A stretch of DNA of 64,000 nucleotides from Curtobacterium sp. ER1/6 (GCF_001742745.1 NZ_MJAK01000010.1:45311-109310), one strand, 5' to 3'; shown: positions 19,383 through 29,387, counted from the stretch's first letter. Numbers and translations are program-made. Notes: generated by a model not told the origin, from the sequence alone.

Positions 19383-19817
19383 ATGGGGTTCCGGGGCGTG
19401 GGGGTGGTCGCGGGCGTGCTGGCGCTCGGGATCGGTGTCGGGCTGTCGGCGTGCACGTCGTCGTCGAGCGCCGACGCGGGACGCGACTGGTGCGTCCCGC
19501 TCCTGACCGTCTCCCCGGGCACCGTGCAGCCGGGGGACACCGTGACGCTCCGCTCCGCGGACCGCTGCGACGCCCCGGTGCCCGACGGTGGGTGGCACGT
19601 CGTCGCCACCGTCCCGCAGGCGGACGGGCCCGAGGTCGCCGTCCGCAGCGCGGAGTCGTTCGACGGGTCGTGGTCGGCGTCGGTGACGCTGCCGCGGGAC
19701 TTCCCGGTCGGCGATGCCGTGTTCGGCATCGACGACTGGGACTCCGCACCCTGCTCGGACACCTCCGGGAGCTGCGCGGCGGCGTTCGGTTCCTTCACGG
19801 TCCGGGCCGCCGACTGA
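19383..19817 (+). CDS. Putative lipoprotein of unknown function
   Basis: A 144-residue exported protein. Residues 1-24 form a lipoprotein signal with lipobox LSAC and lipidated Cys24. The mature part starts with a Ser/Thr linker and then looks like a single small beta-sandwich (VSPGTVQPGDTVTLRSADRC, with four further cysteines that could form two disulfides). TAGGGT (19371..19376) is 6 bases before the ATG. It ends 9 bases from the convergent VOC gene. Related proteins seem confined to actinobacteria (impression, not checked). Confidence 0.75.
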   Translation: MGFRGVGVVAGVLALGIGVGLSACTSSSSADAGRDWCVPLLTVSPGTVQPGDTVTLRSADRCDAPVPDGGWHVVATVPQADGPEVAVRSAESFDGSWSASVTLPRDFPVGDAVFGIDDWDSAPCSDTSGSCAAAFGSFTVRAAD

Positions 19818-19826
19818 CGACGGCCG

Positions 19827-20246
19827 TCAGCTGGCTGCGGGTGCGACGTCGAGCTGCCACACGACACCGAAGCGGTCGCGCAGCTGCCCGGCGAGCGGCG
19901 CCCACGGCGAGGGAGCGAGCGGCTGCCGGACCTCGGCGCGCTCGGACAGTGCCTCCCAGTACCGGGTGACCTCGTCGGCGTCGTCGCCGTGCACGAAGAC
20001 GTAGAACGCGTTCGCCCCCTGGTCGTACGGCTGGTCCGGCCAGACGTCGAACGCCATGATGCGGAAGCCGGCCTCGGTGGTGACCTGTCCGAAGACGATC
20101 CGGTCGGCCCAGGCGGGGTCCTGCGAGGCACCCATCTGACCGTAGGTGGTCGCCTGCACGGTGCCGCCGAAGGCTGCCGCCCAGAAGTCGAGGGCCTCGC
20201 GGGCCTGTCCGTCGAAGTTGATGTGGGTCGTGGTCTCGATGCTCAT
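19827..20246 (-). CDS. VOC family protein (PhnB-like)
   Basis: A 139-residue PhnB/glyoxalase-fold protein: INFDGQAREALDFWAAAFGG is the classic start of the PhnB-like group and FGVVWQLDV its end. The group lacks most metal ligands of true glyoxalase I, and function is generally unknown. It is divergent from a WYL-domain regulator with a 53-base gap. The minus-strand CACACT hexamer (20253..20258) is 6 bases before the ATG and is overlapped by a dyad at 20257..20274, so the regulator probably represses this gene. Confidence 0.8.
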   Translation of the reverse strand: MSIETTTHINFDGQAREALDFWAAAFGGTVQATTYGQMGASQDPAWADRIVFGQVTTEAGFRIMAFDVWPDQPYDQGANAFYVFVHGDDADEVTRYWEALSERAEVRQPLAPSPWAPLAGQLRDRFGVVWQLDVAPAAS

Positions 20247-20256
20247 GGGACGAGTG

Positions 20257-20274
20257 TGACCGGCATTGCGGTCA
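20257..20274. promoter_or_regulatory. Dyad TGACCG-N6-CGGTCA, candidate operator
   Basis: Perfect 6-bp inverted repeats with a 6-base spacer, in the middle of the short divergent gap between the VOC gene and the WYL regulator gene. It overlaps the likely -10 (20253..20258) of the VOC gene, so binding would block that promoter. Confidence 0.5.
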
Positions 20275-20299
20275 GATCGTGGCCGCTTCTCCGACGAAG

Positions 20300-21277
20300 A
20301 TGGGAGACGTGGCCGACCCGTCCTCCCGCATGCTCGCCCTGCTCTCGCTCCTGCAGGTGCACCGCGAGTGGTCGGGGGACGAGCTCGCCGAGCGCCTGGT
20401 CGTCAGCCCCCGGACCCTGCGGCGCGACGTGGACCGGCTCCGCGAGCTCGGCTACCGGGTCGAGTCCGTCCGCGGCCCGGCGGGCGGCTACCGCCTGGCA
20501 GCGGGGTCCGACCTGCCACCCCTGCTGTTCGACGACGAGCAGGCGGTCGCGATCGCCCTCGCGCTCGCGGTGGCCCCGGCGTCCGGTGCGGACATCGCCG
20601 AGGCCTCCGTGCGGGCGCTCGCGACCGTGCGCCAGGTCATGCCCGAGCGCCTGCGGAACCGCGTCGACCTGGTGGACGCGGTGACGGCGCCGGGTGGCCC
20701 GCGCGTGGACCCGGACGTGCTCGTCGCCGTCAGCGAGGCGGTGCGCCGGCACGAGGTCCTGCGCTTCGGGTACGGCGAGCGGGACACCCGGCACCGGGTG
20801 GAGCCGCACGCGGTCGTCGCCCGGAACGGCCGGTGGTACCTGCTGTCGTGGGACCCGGAGCACGACGACTGGCGGACCCACCGCGTGGATCGGATGGCAC
20901 CGCGGATGCGCACCCGGCTGGCCTTCGTCCCGCGTCCCGTTCCCGGAGGGGACCCCGCCGCGTTCGTGTCCGCACGCTTCAAGGGTTCCGAGCGCGACGA
21001 TGCGTGGCCGTGCACCGGGTCCGTCGTCGTCACGGCCGAGGACGCCGCACGGGTGACCCCGTACCTGCCCGACGACGCCGTGGTCGAGCCGCTCGACGAC
21101 GGACGGTGCCGGGTCACCAGGGGGTCCTGGTCGTGGGCGGGCCTGGCCGGGGCGTTCGCCGCGTCGACCGTGGCGTTCCGGGTCGAGGGGCCGGAGGAAC
21201 TGCGAGCTGCCGTCCAGGCGCTCGGCGACCGGCTCCAGGCGGCAGCGGGGCGTCAGGACGGCGCAAGTGTCCGCTAG
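20300..21277 (+). CDS. HTH-WYL transcriptional regulator (YafY/DeoR-like)
   Basis: A regulator of about 325 residues. N-terminal HTH_11 at residues 10-60 ([19 protein letters not shown], then [18 protein letters not shown]) and a C-terminal WYL domain centred on residue 150-230 ([33 protein letters not shown]). WYL domains bind ligands or nucleic acid and control DNA binding. Start is either ATG 20300 or GTG 20309; the latter has GGGAG just upstream. Divergent from the VOC gene, whose promoter carries a dyad. It is 127 bases before the kdp operon, same strand, but no reason to link them functionally. Confidence 0.85.
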   Translation: MGDVADPSSRMLALLSLLQVHREWSGDELAERLVVSPRTLRRDVDRLRELGYRVESVRGPAGGYRLAAGSDLPPLLFDDEQAVAIALALAVAPASGADIAEASVRALATVRQVMPERLRNRVDLVDAVTAPGGPRVDPDVLVAVSEAVRRHEVLRFGYGERDTRHRVEPHAVVARNGRWYLLSWDPEHDDWRTHRVDRMAPRMRTRLAFVPRPVPGGDPAAFVSARFKGSERDDAWPCTGSVVVTAEDAARVTPYLPDDAVVEPLDDGRCRVTRGSWSWAGLAGAFAASTVAFRVEGPEELRAAVQALGDRLQAAAGRQDGASVR

Positions 21278-21338
21278 GAGGGCGTGAGGATCCCGTTAGG
21301 AGCGGCCTGGAGGCGCGGCGACGGATCCAGCATCGATT

Positions 21339-21358
21339 CCGCACCACACGTGGTGCGG
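21339..21358. promoter_or_regulatory. Dyad CCGCACCAC-AC-GTGGTGCGG upstream of the kdp operon
   Basis: A perfect 9-bp inverted repeat separated by two bases. The spacer is too small for an RNA hairpin loop without opening pairs, so a protein-binding site is more likely than a terminator. It lies 46 bases before the first small ORF of the kdp operon and could be a KdpE or other regulator site. Confidence 0.45.
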
Positions 21359-21404
21359 TCCGCGCCGCCCGGCGTCGGGCCCGCAGCAAGTTACGGAGTC
21401 CCTC

Positions 21405-21488
21405 GTGTTCGACGTCTTCGTCGTCGCCGGTGTCCTCGCCGTGTTCGGTGTGGTGGCACTCATCGCCAAGGGGGTGGAGCGACTGTGA
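21405..21488 (+). CDS. Hydrophobic micro-ORF upstream of kdpF
   Basis: A 27-residue ORF, GTG start, with GGAG (21395..21398) six bases before it. The peptide ([19 protein letters not shown] then IAKGVERL) is a single transmembrane helix ending in a basic tail. Its TGA overlaps the kdpF GTG by 4 bases (GTGA), the same coupling as the rest of the operon, so it is very likely translated. It is not KdpF itself, which follows. A second one-helix subunit or small regulator of the pump is an inference. Too short for normal gene finders. Confidence 0.65.
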   Translation: MFDVFVVAGVLAVFGVVALIAKGVERL

Positions 21489-21574
21489 TCGTCGTCACCA
21501 TCGCCGCCGCCGTCCTCGGCATCGCATCGGTCGTCTACCTGGTGTGGGCACTGGTCCACCCGGAGCGCTTCTGA
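21485..21574 (+). CDS. kdpF: K+-transporting ATPase, small subunit KdpF
   Basis: A 29-residue single-helix peptide ([19 protein letters not shown], then [10 protein letters not shown]). The YL-x(3-4)-AL-x-x-P-E-R-F ending is the KdpF signature. KdpF stabilises the KdpABC complex in the membrane. GTG start with GGAG about 6 bases upstream; it overlaps the stop of the micro-ORF before it and its own TGA overlaps the kdpA ATG. Easily missed because of size. Confidence 0.85.
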   Translation: MIVVTIAAAVLGIASVVYLVWALVHPERF

Positions 21575-23262
21575 TGGCGGGCTCCGCTGCCGACACCTGG
21601 GCCGGCATCGCCCAGGTCGCCACGCTCGTCCTGCTCCTCGTCGTCGCGTACCGACCGCTCGGCGACTGGATGGCCCGCGTGTACACCCCGACGAAGCACG
21701 CCCGCCTGGAGCGCGGTGTGTACCGGGTGATCGGTGTCGACCCGGACGCCGAGCAGTCCTGGCCCGCGTACCTGCGCGGCGTGCTGCTCTTCAGCGCCGT
21801 CGGGGTCCTGCTCGTGTACCTGCTGCAGCGCATCCAGGTCGTGCTGCCGGGGGACCTCGGGCTGCCGAACGTCGGACCGGCGCTCGCGTTCAACACCGCG
21901 GCGTCCTTCGTGGCGAACACGAACTGGCAGTCGTACTCGCCCGAGGCCACGGTCGGCTACACGGTCCAGATGGCGGGCCTCGCGGTGCAGAACTTCCTGT
22001 CCGCCGCGGTCGGTCTCGCGGTCGCCGTCGCCCTCGTGCGCGGGTTCGCACGCCGGAGGTCGGGCACGCTCGGCAACGTCTGGGTCGACGTCATCCGCGG
22101 CACCGGTCGGCTCCTGCTCCCGGGCGCCTTCGTCTTCGCGATCGTCCTGGTCGCCGGCGGCGTCGTGCAGTCGTGGGGCGGCGGGGTGGACGTCACGACG
22201 CTCGCAGGCGGCACCCAGCACATCCCCGACGGCTTCGTCGCGTCGCAGGAGGCGATCAAGGAGCTCGGCACGAACGGTGGCGGCTACTTCAACGCCAACT
22301 CGGCGCACCCGTTCGAGAACCCGCAGGCGTGGACGAACCTCGTCGAGGTCTTCCTCATGCTCGTGATCCCGTTCTCGCTGCCCCGGACCTTCGGACGCCT
22401 CGTCGGGGACGACCGCCAGGGGTACGCGATCCTCGCCGTGATGGGCGCGATCTTCCTCGTGTCGCTCTCGGTCATGTCGATCGCCGAGCTCGCGGGCGGC
22501 GGCAGCGCCACCCAGGCGGCCGGTGCCGCGATGGAGGGCAAGGAGGTGCGCTTCGGCATCCTCGGCACGACCCTGTTCGGCACGACGTCGACCGCCACCT
22601 CCACGGGTGCGGTGAACGGCATGTTCGACAGCTTCACGCCGATCGGCGGCATGATGGCGCTCGTCAACATGATGCTCGGCGAGATCAGCCCCGGCGGTGT
22701 CGGGTCCGGTCTCTACGGCATGCTCGTGCTCGCCGTCATCACGGTGTTCATCGGTGGGCTCCTGGTCGGCCGGACGCCGGAGTACCTCGGCAAGAAGATC
22801 CGCGCCCGCGAGATGACCTTCGCCGCGCTCTACATCCTCGTCACGCCGACCCTGGTGCTGCTCGGCACCGGACTGTCCCTGGTGATCCCGGGCGTCCGCG
22901 AGCAGGTCCTCGGCACGAGCATCTTCAACCCGGGCAACCACGGGCTCTCCGAGCTGCTCTACGCCTTCACCTCGGGCGCGAACAACAACGGTTCCGCGTT
23001 CGGCGGTCTGACCGCGAACACGACGTGGATGAACTCCGCGCTCGGCGTCGTGATGCTGCTCGGCCGCTTCGTCCCGATCGCGCTCGTGCTGGCGCTCGCC
23101 GGGTCGCTCGCCGCGCAGGACAAGGTGCCGGCGACCGTCGGCACGCTGCCCACGCACCGGCCGCTCTTCATCGGCCTGCTCGGTGCGGTCGCCGTGATCG
23201 TCACCGCACTCACCTACTTCCCCGTGCTCGCCCTGGGCCCGCTCGCGGAGGCCCTCTCCTGA
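21574..23262 (+). CDS. kdpA: K+-transporting ATPase subunit A
   Basis: The 562-residue potassium-channel-like subunit of the Kdp pump, about ten membrane helices. The selectivity-filter loops of the family are visible: [10 protein letters not shown] (about 112), [19 protein letters not shown] (about 232), [11 protein letters not shown] and [13 protein letters not shown]. KdpA binds K+ with micromolar affinity and passes it to KdpB. ATG overlaps the kdpF stop by one base (TGATG); its own TGA overlaps the kdpB ATG, so translation is coupled. Confidence 0.97.
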   Translation: MAGSAADTWAGIAQVATLVLLLVVAYRPLGDWMARVYTPTKHARLERGVYRVIGVDPDAEQSWPAYLRGVLLFSAVGVLLVYLLQRIQVVLPGDLGLPNVGPALAFNTAASFVANTNWQSYSPEATVGYTVQMAGLAVQNFLSAAVGLAVAVALVRGFARRRSGTLGNVWVDVIRGTGRLLLPGAFVFAIVLVAGGVVQSWGGGVDVTTLAGGTQHIPDGFVASQEAIKELGTNGGGYFNANSAHPFENPQAWTNLVEVFLMLVIPFSLPRTFGRLVGDDRQGYAILAVMGAIFLVSLSVMSIAELAGGGSATQAAGAAMEGKEVRFGILGTTLFGTTSTATSTGAVNGMFDSFTPIGGMMALVNMMLGEISPGGVGSGLYGMLVLAVITVFIGGLLVGRTPEYLGKKIRAREMTFAALYILVTPTLVLLGTGLSLVIPGVREQVLGTSIFNPGNHGLSELLYAFTSGANNNGSAFGGLTANTTWMNSALGVVMLLGRFVPIALVLALAGSLAAQDKVPATVGTLPTHRPLFIGLLGAVAVIVTALTYFPVLALGPLAEALS

Positions 23263-25391
23263 TGGGAACCGAACCCGTGTCCACCCCGACCACCCCGTCC
23301 ACCGCGACCGCCGAGGCGGAGGCGAGCAGCGCCTCCCGGCCGGTCACCCGCTCGTCCGCGTTCGGACCCCGCCAGCTGGCGGCCGGTCTGCCGGGCGCCC
23401 TGCGCAAGCTCGACCCGCGCCTGATGTGGCGGAACCCCGTCATGTTCATCGTCGAGGTCGGCGCCGCGCTCACCACGGTCACCGCCTTCGTCGAACCGTC
23501 CGTGTTCACCGCCGCGATCGCGGTGTGGCTCTGGCTCACCGTCGTCTTCGCGAACCTGGCCGAGGCGGTCGCCGAGGGGCGGGGCAAGGCCCAGGCCGAC
23601 ACGCTCCGCAAGACCCGCTCCACGACCTCGGCACGACGCGTCCTGCGCTGGGACGCCGCCGACGCCGCCGCGCTGACGAACGAGACCGAGGACATCGCCT
23701 CGGTCGACCTGGCCAAGGGCGACGTCGTGGTCGTCGTCGCGGGCGAGGTGATCCCCGGCGACGGCGACGTCGTCGAGGGCATCGCGAGCGTCGACGAGTC
23801 GGCGGTCACCGGCGAGTCCGCTCCCGTCATCCGCGAGTCCGGCGGTGACCGGAGCGCCGTCACGGGCGGGACGCGCGTGCTGTCCGACCGGATCGTCGTG
23901 CGGATCACGTCGACGCCCGGCGAGACCTTCATCGACCGGATGATCCGGCTCGTCGAGGGTGCGGCCCGCCAGAAGACGCCGAACGAGATCGCGCTGAACA
24001 TCCTGCTCGCCTCGCTGTCGATCGTGTTCGTGATCGTCTGCCTGACCATGCAGCCCATCGCCGGCCTGGTCGGTGCGACCGTCAGCGTGCCGGTGCTCAT
24101 CGCCCTGCTCGTCTGCCTCATCCCGACCACCATCGGGGCGCTGCTCTCGGCGATCGGCATCGCCGGCATGGACCGCCTCGTGCAGCACAACGTCCTGGCG
24201 ATGTCCGGCCGTGCGGTCGAGGCCGCCGGCGACATCACGACGCTGCTCCTCGACAAGACCGGCACGATCACCTACGGCAACCGGCGGGCCTCCCGCTTCG
24301 TGCCGGTGCCGGGGGTGACCGAGGCCGACCTCACGGCCGCCGCCGCACTGTCCAGCGCCGCGGACGGCACGCCCGAGGGCCGCTCGATCGTCGACCTCGC
24401 GCTCGCCGCCGGAGCCGCCACGGGCCTGCCCGCCGGGGCCGTCGAGGTGCCGTTCACCGCGCAGACCCGCATGTCCGGGCTCGACCTGGTCGACGGGTCG
24501 CAGATCCGCAAGGGCGCAGCGGCCGCCGTGCTCGCCTGGGCCGGTCCCGCCGACGCCGCGGTCGTCGCCTCGATCGACGCCACCGTCGCCGAGGTCTCCG
24601 ACCAGGGCGGGACGCCGCTCGTCGTCGGACGCCGCTCGCCCGACGGGTCGGTCGCGCTGCTCGGCGTCGTTCACCTCAAGGACGTCGTGAAGGAGGGCAT
24701 GGCCGCCCGGTTCGCCGAGCTCCGGAGCATGGGCATCCGCACGGTGATGATCACCGGCGACAACCCGCGCACCGCGAAGGCGATCGCCGCCGAGGCCGGG
24801 GTCGACGACTTCCTCGCCGAGGCCACGCCGGAGGACAAGCTCGCGCTCATCAAGCGGGAGCAGGAGGGCGGCAACCTCGTCGCGATGACCGGCGACGGCA
24901 CGAACGACGCCCCGGCCCTCGCGCAGGCGGACGTCGGCGTGGCGATGAACACCGGCACCACCGCTGCGAAGGAGGCCGGCAACATGGTCGACCTCGACTC
25001 CGACCCGACGAAGCTCATCGACGTCGTCCGGATCGGGAAGCAGCTGCTCATCACCCGCGGGGCGCTCACCACGTTCTCGATCGCCAACGACATCGCGAAG
25101 TACTTCGCGATCATCCCGGCGATGTTCCAGCTGGCGTTCCCCGGCCTCGCGGCGCTCAACGTCATGGGGCTGCACAGCCCGGCGTCGGCCATCCTGTCGG
25201 CCGTCGTGTTCAACGCCCTCGTCATCGTGGCGCTCATCCCGCTCTCGCTGCGGGGCGTGCGCTACCGGGCGGCCTCGGCGTCGTCCGTCCTCGGACGCAA
25301 CCTGCTCGTCTACGGGCTCGGCGGCGTCATCGTCCCCTTCATCGGCATCAAGCTGATCGACCTCGTGGTCGGTCTCATCCCGGGGTTCTGA
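23262..25391 (+). CDS. kdpB: K+-transporting P-type ATPase subunit B
   Basis: The 709-residue catalytic P-type ATPase. The phosphorylation site DKTGT is at Asp331; the actuator TGES ([10 protein letters not shown]), the hinge [14 protein letters not shown] and the transmembrane PTTIGALL motif of KdpB are present. ATP hydrolysis drives K+ uptake through KdpA. The N-terminal 40 residues are Thr/Ser/Ala-rich; a GTG 15 bases downstream is an alternative start. Starts on the last base of kdpA. One gene earlier and later in the same operon complete the complex. Confidence 0.97.
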   Translation: MGTEPVSTPTTPSTATAEAEASSASRPVTRSSAFGPRQLAAGLPGALRKLDPRLMWRNPVMFIVEVGAALTTVTAFVEPSVFTAAIAVWLWLTVVFANLAEAVAEGRGKAQADTLRKTRSTTSARRVLRWDAADAAALTNETEDIASVDLAKGDVVVVVAGEVIPGDGDVVEGIASVDESAVTGESAPVIRESGGDRSAVTGGTRVLSDRIVVRITSTPGETFIDRMIRLVEGAARQKTPNEIALNILLASLSIVFVIVCLTMQPIAGLVGATVSVPVLIALLVCLIPTTIGALLSAIGIAGMDRLVQHNVLAMSGRAVEAAGDITTLLLDKTGTITYGNRRASRFVPVPGVTEADLTAAAALSSAADGTPEGRSIVDLALAAGAATGLPAGAVEVPFTAQTRMSGLDLVDGSQIRKGAAAAVLAWAGPADAAVVASIDATVAEVSDQGGTPLVVGRRSPDGSVALLGVVHLKDVVKEGMAARFAELRSMGIRTVMITGDNPRTAKAIAAEAGVDDFLAEATPEDKLALIKREQEGGNLVAMTGDGTNDAPALAQADVGVAMNTGTTAAKEAGNMVDLDSDPTKLIDVVRIGKQLLITRGALTTFSIANDIAKYFAIIPAMFQLAFPGLAALNVMGLHSPASAILSAVVFNALVIVALIPLSLRGVRYRAASASSVLGRNLLVYGLGGVIVPFIGIKLIDLVVGLIPGF

Positions 25392-25394
25392 ACC

Positions 25395-26000
25395 ATGGCT
25401 TCCTCCTCCCGTTCCTTCTTCCGTTCCACCGGTGTGGCGATCCGTCTCACCCTGCTGTCCACCGTCGTCCTCGGCGTCGCCTACCCGCTCGCGGTGTGGG
25501 GCGTCGGGCAGGCCGCCTTCCACGACCAGGCGAGCGGCTCGATGGTCACCGACCCCTCCGGGAAGGTCGTGGGCTCGTCCCTCATCGGGCAGTCGTTCGA
25601 CGGGTCGTCGTCCGCGCGGTGGTTCCAGTCGCGTCCGAGTGCCGCCGGCGAGAAGGGCTACGACGCGAACGCCTCGTCCGGCTCGAACCTCGGACCGAAC
25701 AACCCCGACCTGGTGAAGTCGATCGAGGAGCGTCGGGCCGCCGTGGCGGAGGCCGACGGGGTGTCCGCCGCGGACGTCCCCGCGGACGCGGTCACGGCGT
25801 CCGGTTCCGGTCTCGACCCGGACATCAGCCCGGAGTACGCGCGGCAGCAGGTGTCCCGCGTCGCCGAGGCCCGCGGGCTGTCGGAGTCGGCGGTCCGGAG
25901 GCTCGTCGACGAGCACACCGAGTCGCGCCAGCTCGGGTTCCTCGGCGAACCCGTCGTGAACGTCCTCGAGCTGAACCTGGCGCTGGCCGCCGCACGCTGA
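25395..26000 (+). CDS. kdpC: K+-transporting ATPase subunit C
   Basis: The 201-residue KdpC subunit: one transmembrane helix (about residues 14-34) then an external domain with the family motifs RWFQSRPSAAGEKGYDANAS and LGPNNPDL, and ASGSGLDPDISPEYARQQ. It is the assembly and K+-affinity subunit on the outer face. It starts 3 bases after kdpB. The 191 bases after it hold unusual repeats and a hairpin before kdpD. Confidence 0.96.
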   Translation: MASSSRSFFRSTGVAIRLTLLSTVVLGVAYPLAVWGVGQAAFHDQASGSMVTDPSGKVVGSSLIGQSFDGSSSARWFQSRPSAAGEKGYDANASSGSNLGPNNPDLVKSIEERRAAVAEADGVSAADVPADAVTASGSGLDPDISPEYARQQVSRVAEARGLSESAVRRLVDEHTESRQLGFLGEPVVNVLELNLALAAAR

Positions 26001-26001
26001 G

Positions 26002-26050
26002 CGCGGGGCGCGGGGCGCGGGGCGCGGGGCGCGGGACGCCGGGCGCGGGG
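26002..26050. repeat. Heptamer tandem repeat CGCGGGG x7
   Basis: Seven tandem 7-base units, directly after the kdpC stop codon. The first four and the last are exact CGCGGGG; units five and six vary. Likely to slip in replication and difficult to sequence. Confidence 0.85.
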
Positions 26051-26054
26051 CGCC

Positions 26055-26152
<98 letters not shown>

Positions 26153-26191
26153 ATCGACGACCACCACGACGAACAGCGAGAGGATGAGCCC

Positions 26192-28684
26192 GTGAAGCGA
26201 GGCAAACTGCGGGTCCTGCTCGGCGCGGCCCCCGGCGTCGGCAAGACGTTCACGATGCTCGAGGAGGGCCACCGGCTCCGGTCCGAGGGCCGCGACGTCG
26301 TGGTCGCCGTCGTCGAGACCCACGACCGTGCCGCCACGGCCGCGCTCGTCGACGGCCTGGAGGTCGTCCCCCGTCGGGTCGTCGAGCACCGCGGGGTGGC
26401 CCTCGACGACATGGACCTCGACGCCGTGGTCGCCCGGGCGCCCGACGTGGCCCTGGTCGACGAACTCGCCCACACGAACGCGCCCGGCAGCCCGAACGAG
26501 AAGCGCTGGCAGGACGTCGAGGCGCTCCTCGTGGCCGGCATCAGCGTCATCTCGACCGTGAACATCCAGCACATGCAGTCCCTCGGCGACGTCGTCCGCG
26601 AGATCACCGGCACCGTGCAGCGGGAGACCGTGCCGGACGCCGTCGTGCGCGCCGCCGACCAGATCGAGGTCGTCGACCTGTCCCCGGCGTCCCTGCGCGA
26701 ACGACTCTCCGACGGCCTGGTGTACCCGGCCGCCCGCATCGACGCCGCGCTGTCGAACTACTTCCGCCTCGGCAACCTGACCGCCCTGCGCGAGATCGCC
26801 CTGCTCTGGCTCGCCGACGAGGTCGACGACGCCCTGAAGGCCTACCGCGCCGAGCACGGCATCGACCACCGCTGGGAGACGCGCGAGCGGGTCCTCGTCG
26901 CGCTCACCGGCGGTCCGGAGGGCGAGACGCTCCTGCGCCGCGGGGCCCGCATCGCCGCACGGAGCGCCGGCGGCGAGCTCGCCGCGGTCCACGTCACGAC
27001 GAACGACGGGCTGCGCGAACGGCACCCGGGGGCCCTCGGCAAGCAGCGCACCCTGCTCGAGCAGCTCGGCGGCACGTACCACCAGGTGGTCGGCGACGAC
27101 GTGCCGTCGACGCTCGTGCGCTTCGCGCGGTCGGTCGACGCCACCCAGATCGTCATCGGCGTCAGTCGTCGGAGCCGTCTGGCCGCAGCGATGACCGGGC
27201 CCGGGATCGGCAACACGGTCGTCCGCGAGTCCGGCGACATCGACGTCCACGTCGTCACGCACGAGCGGGCCGGCGGCGGGTTCGCGCTGCCGAAGCTCGG
27301 CGGCAGCCTGTCCCGAGAGCGCATCGTGGCGGCGTTCGCCGTGTCGCTCGTGCTCGGTCCGCTCCTGACCTGGCTGCTGTCCTTCGGCAACGACCCGGAC
27401 GCCATCACGGTCGACGTGCTCGCGTACCAGCTGCTCGTGCTCGTCGTCGCGCTCACGGGCGGGATGTGGCCGGCGGTCTTCACCGCGGTGCTGTCCGGGC
27501 TGAGCCTCGACTACTTCTTCGTGCAACCCCTCTACATGGTCACCGTCCAGCAGCCGTGGCACCTCGTGGCCCTCGTGATGTACGTGATCAGCGCCGTCCT
27601 CGTCAGCTTCGTGGTCGACCGGTCCGCCCGCCGCAGCCGCACGGCACGTCGGGCGGCGGCCGAGTCGGGGCTCCTCGTCGGCATCGCCGGCAGCGTCCTG
27701 CGCGGCGACGACGCCCTGCAGGCGCTGCTCGACCGCACGCGCGAGGCCTTCGGGTTCGCCGGCGTGCGGATCCGGCAGGGCGACGAGGTCCCGGCCACGT
27801 CGGGGACGTTCGCGGGGGAGCCGGACGCCACCACGGGCCTCCCGTCCGGCGCCGTCCTGGAGTTCGCGGGCGCACCCGACGACCCGACCCAGCGCCGGTT
27901 GCTGCGCGTCGTCGAGCAGCAGCTCGACGCCGCCGTCGAGCACCGTCGGCTCACCCGCACCGCGGTCGACGCGGAGCGCATCGCGGCCGCGGACCGCGTC
28001 CGCAGCGCGATCCTCGCGGCCGTCGGCCACGACGTACGGCGGCCGATCGCGGCCGCCTCGGCCGCCGTGCAGACGCTGCACGCCGCCGACATCCAGCTGT
28101 CGGCCGCCGACCGGGAGGCGCTGCTCACCACCGCCGACGAGAGCCTCCGTCAGCTGGCGGTGCTGCTGGCCGACCTGCTCGACGTCAGCCGCGTGCAGGC
28201 CGGGGTGCTCGCCGTGACCCCGCTGCCGACCGCACTCGAGACGGTCGTCGCCCCCGCGCTCGACGAGCTCGAGCTCGGCCCGGACGACGTGGACCTCGAC
28301 CTGCCGGGGGACCTGCCGCCCGTCCTCGCGGACCCCGGCCTGCTGCAGCGCGTGGTGGTGAACCTGCTCGCCAACGCGAGCCGTTACGCCCCCGAGGGCA
28401 CCCGGGTCCGCGTCGCCGCGAGCGCCTTCGGCGGCGGTGTGGAGCTCCGCGTCGCCGACCACGGGCCCGGCATCCCGGAGGACCGGCGGGGCGACGTGTT
28501 CCAGCCGTTCCAGCGGCTCGGAGACACCGACAACGACACCGGCCTCGGCCTGGGACTCGCCCTGGCGCGCGGGTTCACCGAGGGCATGGGCGGCACGATC
28601 GAGGTCGACGACACCCCGGGCGGCGGCCTGACCGTCGTCGTGCGGTTGCCGATCGCCGGACACCTGGGAGTGAATGTCAAGTGA
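26192..28684 (+). CDS. kdpD: Osmosensitive K+ channel sensor histidine kinase
   Basis: An 830-residue KdpD. Residues 1-210 are the KdpD N-terminal domain with Walker A GAAPGVGKT (11-19) and DELAHTNAPGS; a universal-stress-like domain follows (about 230-365), then four membrane helices (about 380-480), a GAF-like region, the phospho-acceptor helix (VGHDVRRPIAAASAAVQ) and the HATPase (LLANASRYAPEG, DHGPGIPEDRRG, GLGLGLALARG). It senses K+ limitation and phosphorylates KdpE. GTG with AGAGGA about 9 bases upstream. Overlaps kdpE by 4 bases. Confidence 0.95.
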   Translation: MKRGKLRVLLGAAPGVGKTFTMLEEGHRLRSEGRDVVVAVVETHDRAATAALVDGLEVVPRRVVEHRGVALDDMDLDAVVARAPDVALVDELAHTNAPGSPNEKRWQDVEALLVAGISVISTVNIQHMQSLGDVVREITGTVQRETVPDAVVRAADQIEVVDLSPASLRERLSDGLVYPAARIDAALSNYFRLGNLTALREIALLWLADEVDDALKAYRAEHGIDHRWETRERVLVALTGGPEGETLLRRGARIAARSAGGELAAVHVTTNDGLRERHPGALGKQRTLLEQLGGTYHQVVGDDVPSTLVRFARSVDATQIVIGVSRRSRLAAAMTGPGIGNTVVRESGDIDVHVVTHERAGGGFALPKLGGSLSRERIVAAFAVSLVLGPLLTWLLSFGNDPDAITVDVLAYQLLVLVVALTGGMWPAVFTAVLSGLSLDYFFVQPLYMVTVQQPWHLVALVMYVISAVLVSFVVDRSARRSRTARRAAAESGLLVGIAGSVLRGDDALQALLDRTREAFGFAGVRIRQGDEVPATSGTFAGEPDATTGLPSGAVLEFAGAPDDPTQRRLLRVVEQQLDAAVEHRRLTRTAVDAERIAAADRVRSAILAAVGHDVRRPIAAASAAVQTLHAADIQLSAADREALLTTADESLRQLAVLLADLLDVSRVQAGVLAVTPLPTALETVVAPALDELELGPDDVDLDLPGDLPPVLADPGLLQRVVVNLLANASRYAPEGTRVRVAASAFGGGVELRVADHGPGIPEDRRGDVFQPFQRLGDTDNDTGLGLGLALARGFTEGMGGTIEVDDTPGGGLTVVVRLPIAGHLGVNVK

Positions 28685-29379
28685 GTACGAAGGTCCTCAT
28701 CGCCGACGACGACGCGCAGCTCGTCCGGGCGCTCTCCGTCACGCTGTCCGCCCGTGGGTACGACGTCGCGACCGCGCGGGACGGCCGGGCCGCCATCGAC
28801 GCCGTGATCACCGAGCGGCCCGACATCGTGCTGCTCGATCTCGGCATGCCCCGGCTCGACGGGATCGGGGTGCTCGAGGGCATCCGCGCGTGGTCGCAGG
28901 TGCCGGTGCTCGTGCTCTCCGGCCGGACCGACTCGTCGGACAAGGTCGACGCGCTCGACGCCGGTGCCGACGACTACGTGACGAAGCCCTTCCAGATGGA
29001 CGAGCTGCTCGCCCGGCTCCGGGCACTCGGCCGACGGCAGGCGACCGCGGCGGCCACCGCCGGCGCGACCCCGACCGTGACGATCGGGGACCTCATGGTG
29101 GACCTCGTCGCGAAGCAGGTCACGCCGCCGACGGGGCCCGCGATCCGGCTCACCCCGACGGAGTGGCGACTGCTCGAGGTCCTCGTGACGAACCCCGGGC
29201 GGCTCATGACGCGCGAGATGCTCCTCACCGAGGTGTGGGGCCCGACGCACGGCAACGACTCTGGGTACCTGCGGCTGTACATGGCGCAGCTGCGACGGAA
29301 GCTCGAGCCGGAGCCGTCGCACCCGCGGTACCTGGTGACCGAGTCGGGCATGGGGTACCGGTTCGCCCCCGCGGGCTGA
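28681..29379 (+). CDS. kdpE: Response regulator of the kdp operon
   Basis: A 232-residue OmpR-family regulator: receiver domain residues 1-120 with acidic pocket ADDD, phospho-acceptor Asp in VLLDLGMPRLDG, switch Ser/Thr in LVLSGRTD and Lys in DYVTKPF; winged helix from about 135 (LTPTEWRLLEVLVTNPGRL, SGYLRLYMAQLRRKLE). Activates kdpFABC when phosphorylated by KdpD. GTG overlaps the kdpD stop (GTGA). A possible target dyad is at 21339..21358. Confidence 0.95.
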   Translation: MSTKVLIADDDAQLVRALSVTLSARGYDVATARDGRAAIDAVITERPDIVLLDLGMPRLDGIGVLEGIRAWSQVPVLVLSGRTDSSDKVDALDAGADDYVTKPFQMDELLARLRALGRRQATAAATAGATPTVTIGDLMVDLVAKQVTPPTGPAIRLTPTEWRLLEVLVTNPGRLMTREMLLTEVWGPTHGNDSGYLRLYMAQLRRKLEPEPSHPRYLVTESGMGYRFAPAG

Positions 29380-29387
29380 GCGCGGAC

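Noticed and set aside
21278..21404. c-di-AMP (ydaO-type) riboswitch before the kdp operon
   Set aside because: Such riboswitches precede potassium transporters in some bacteria. I looked for the conserved core and found none; the region is short and explained by a dyad and a ribosome site.
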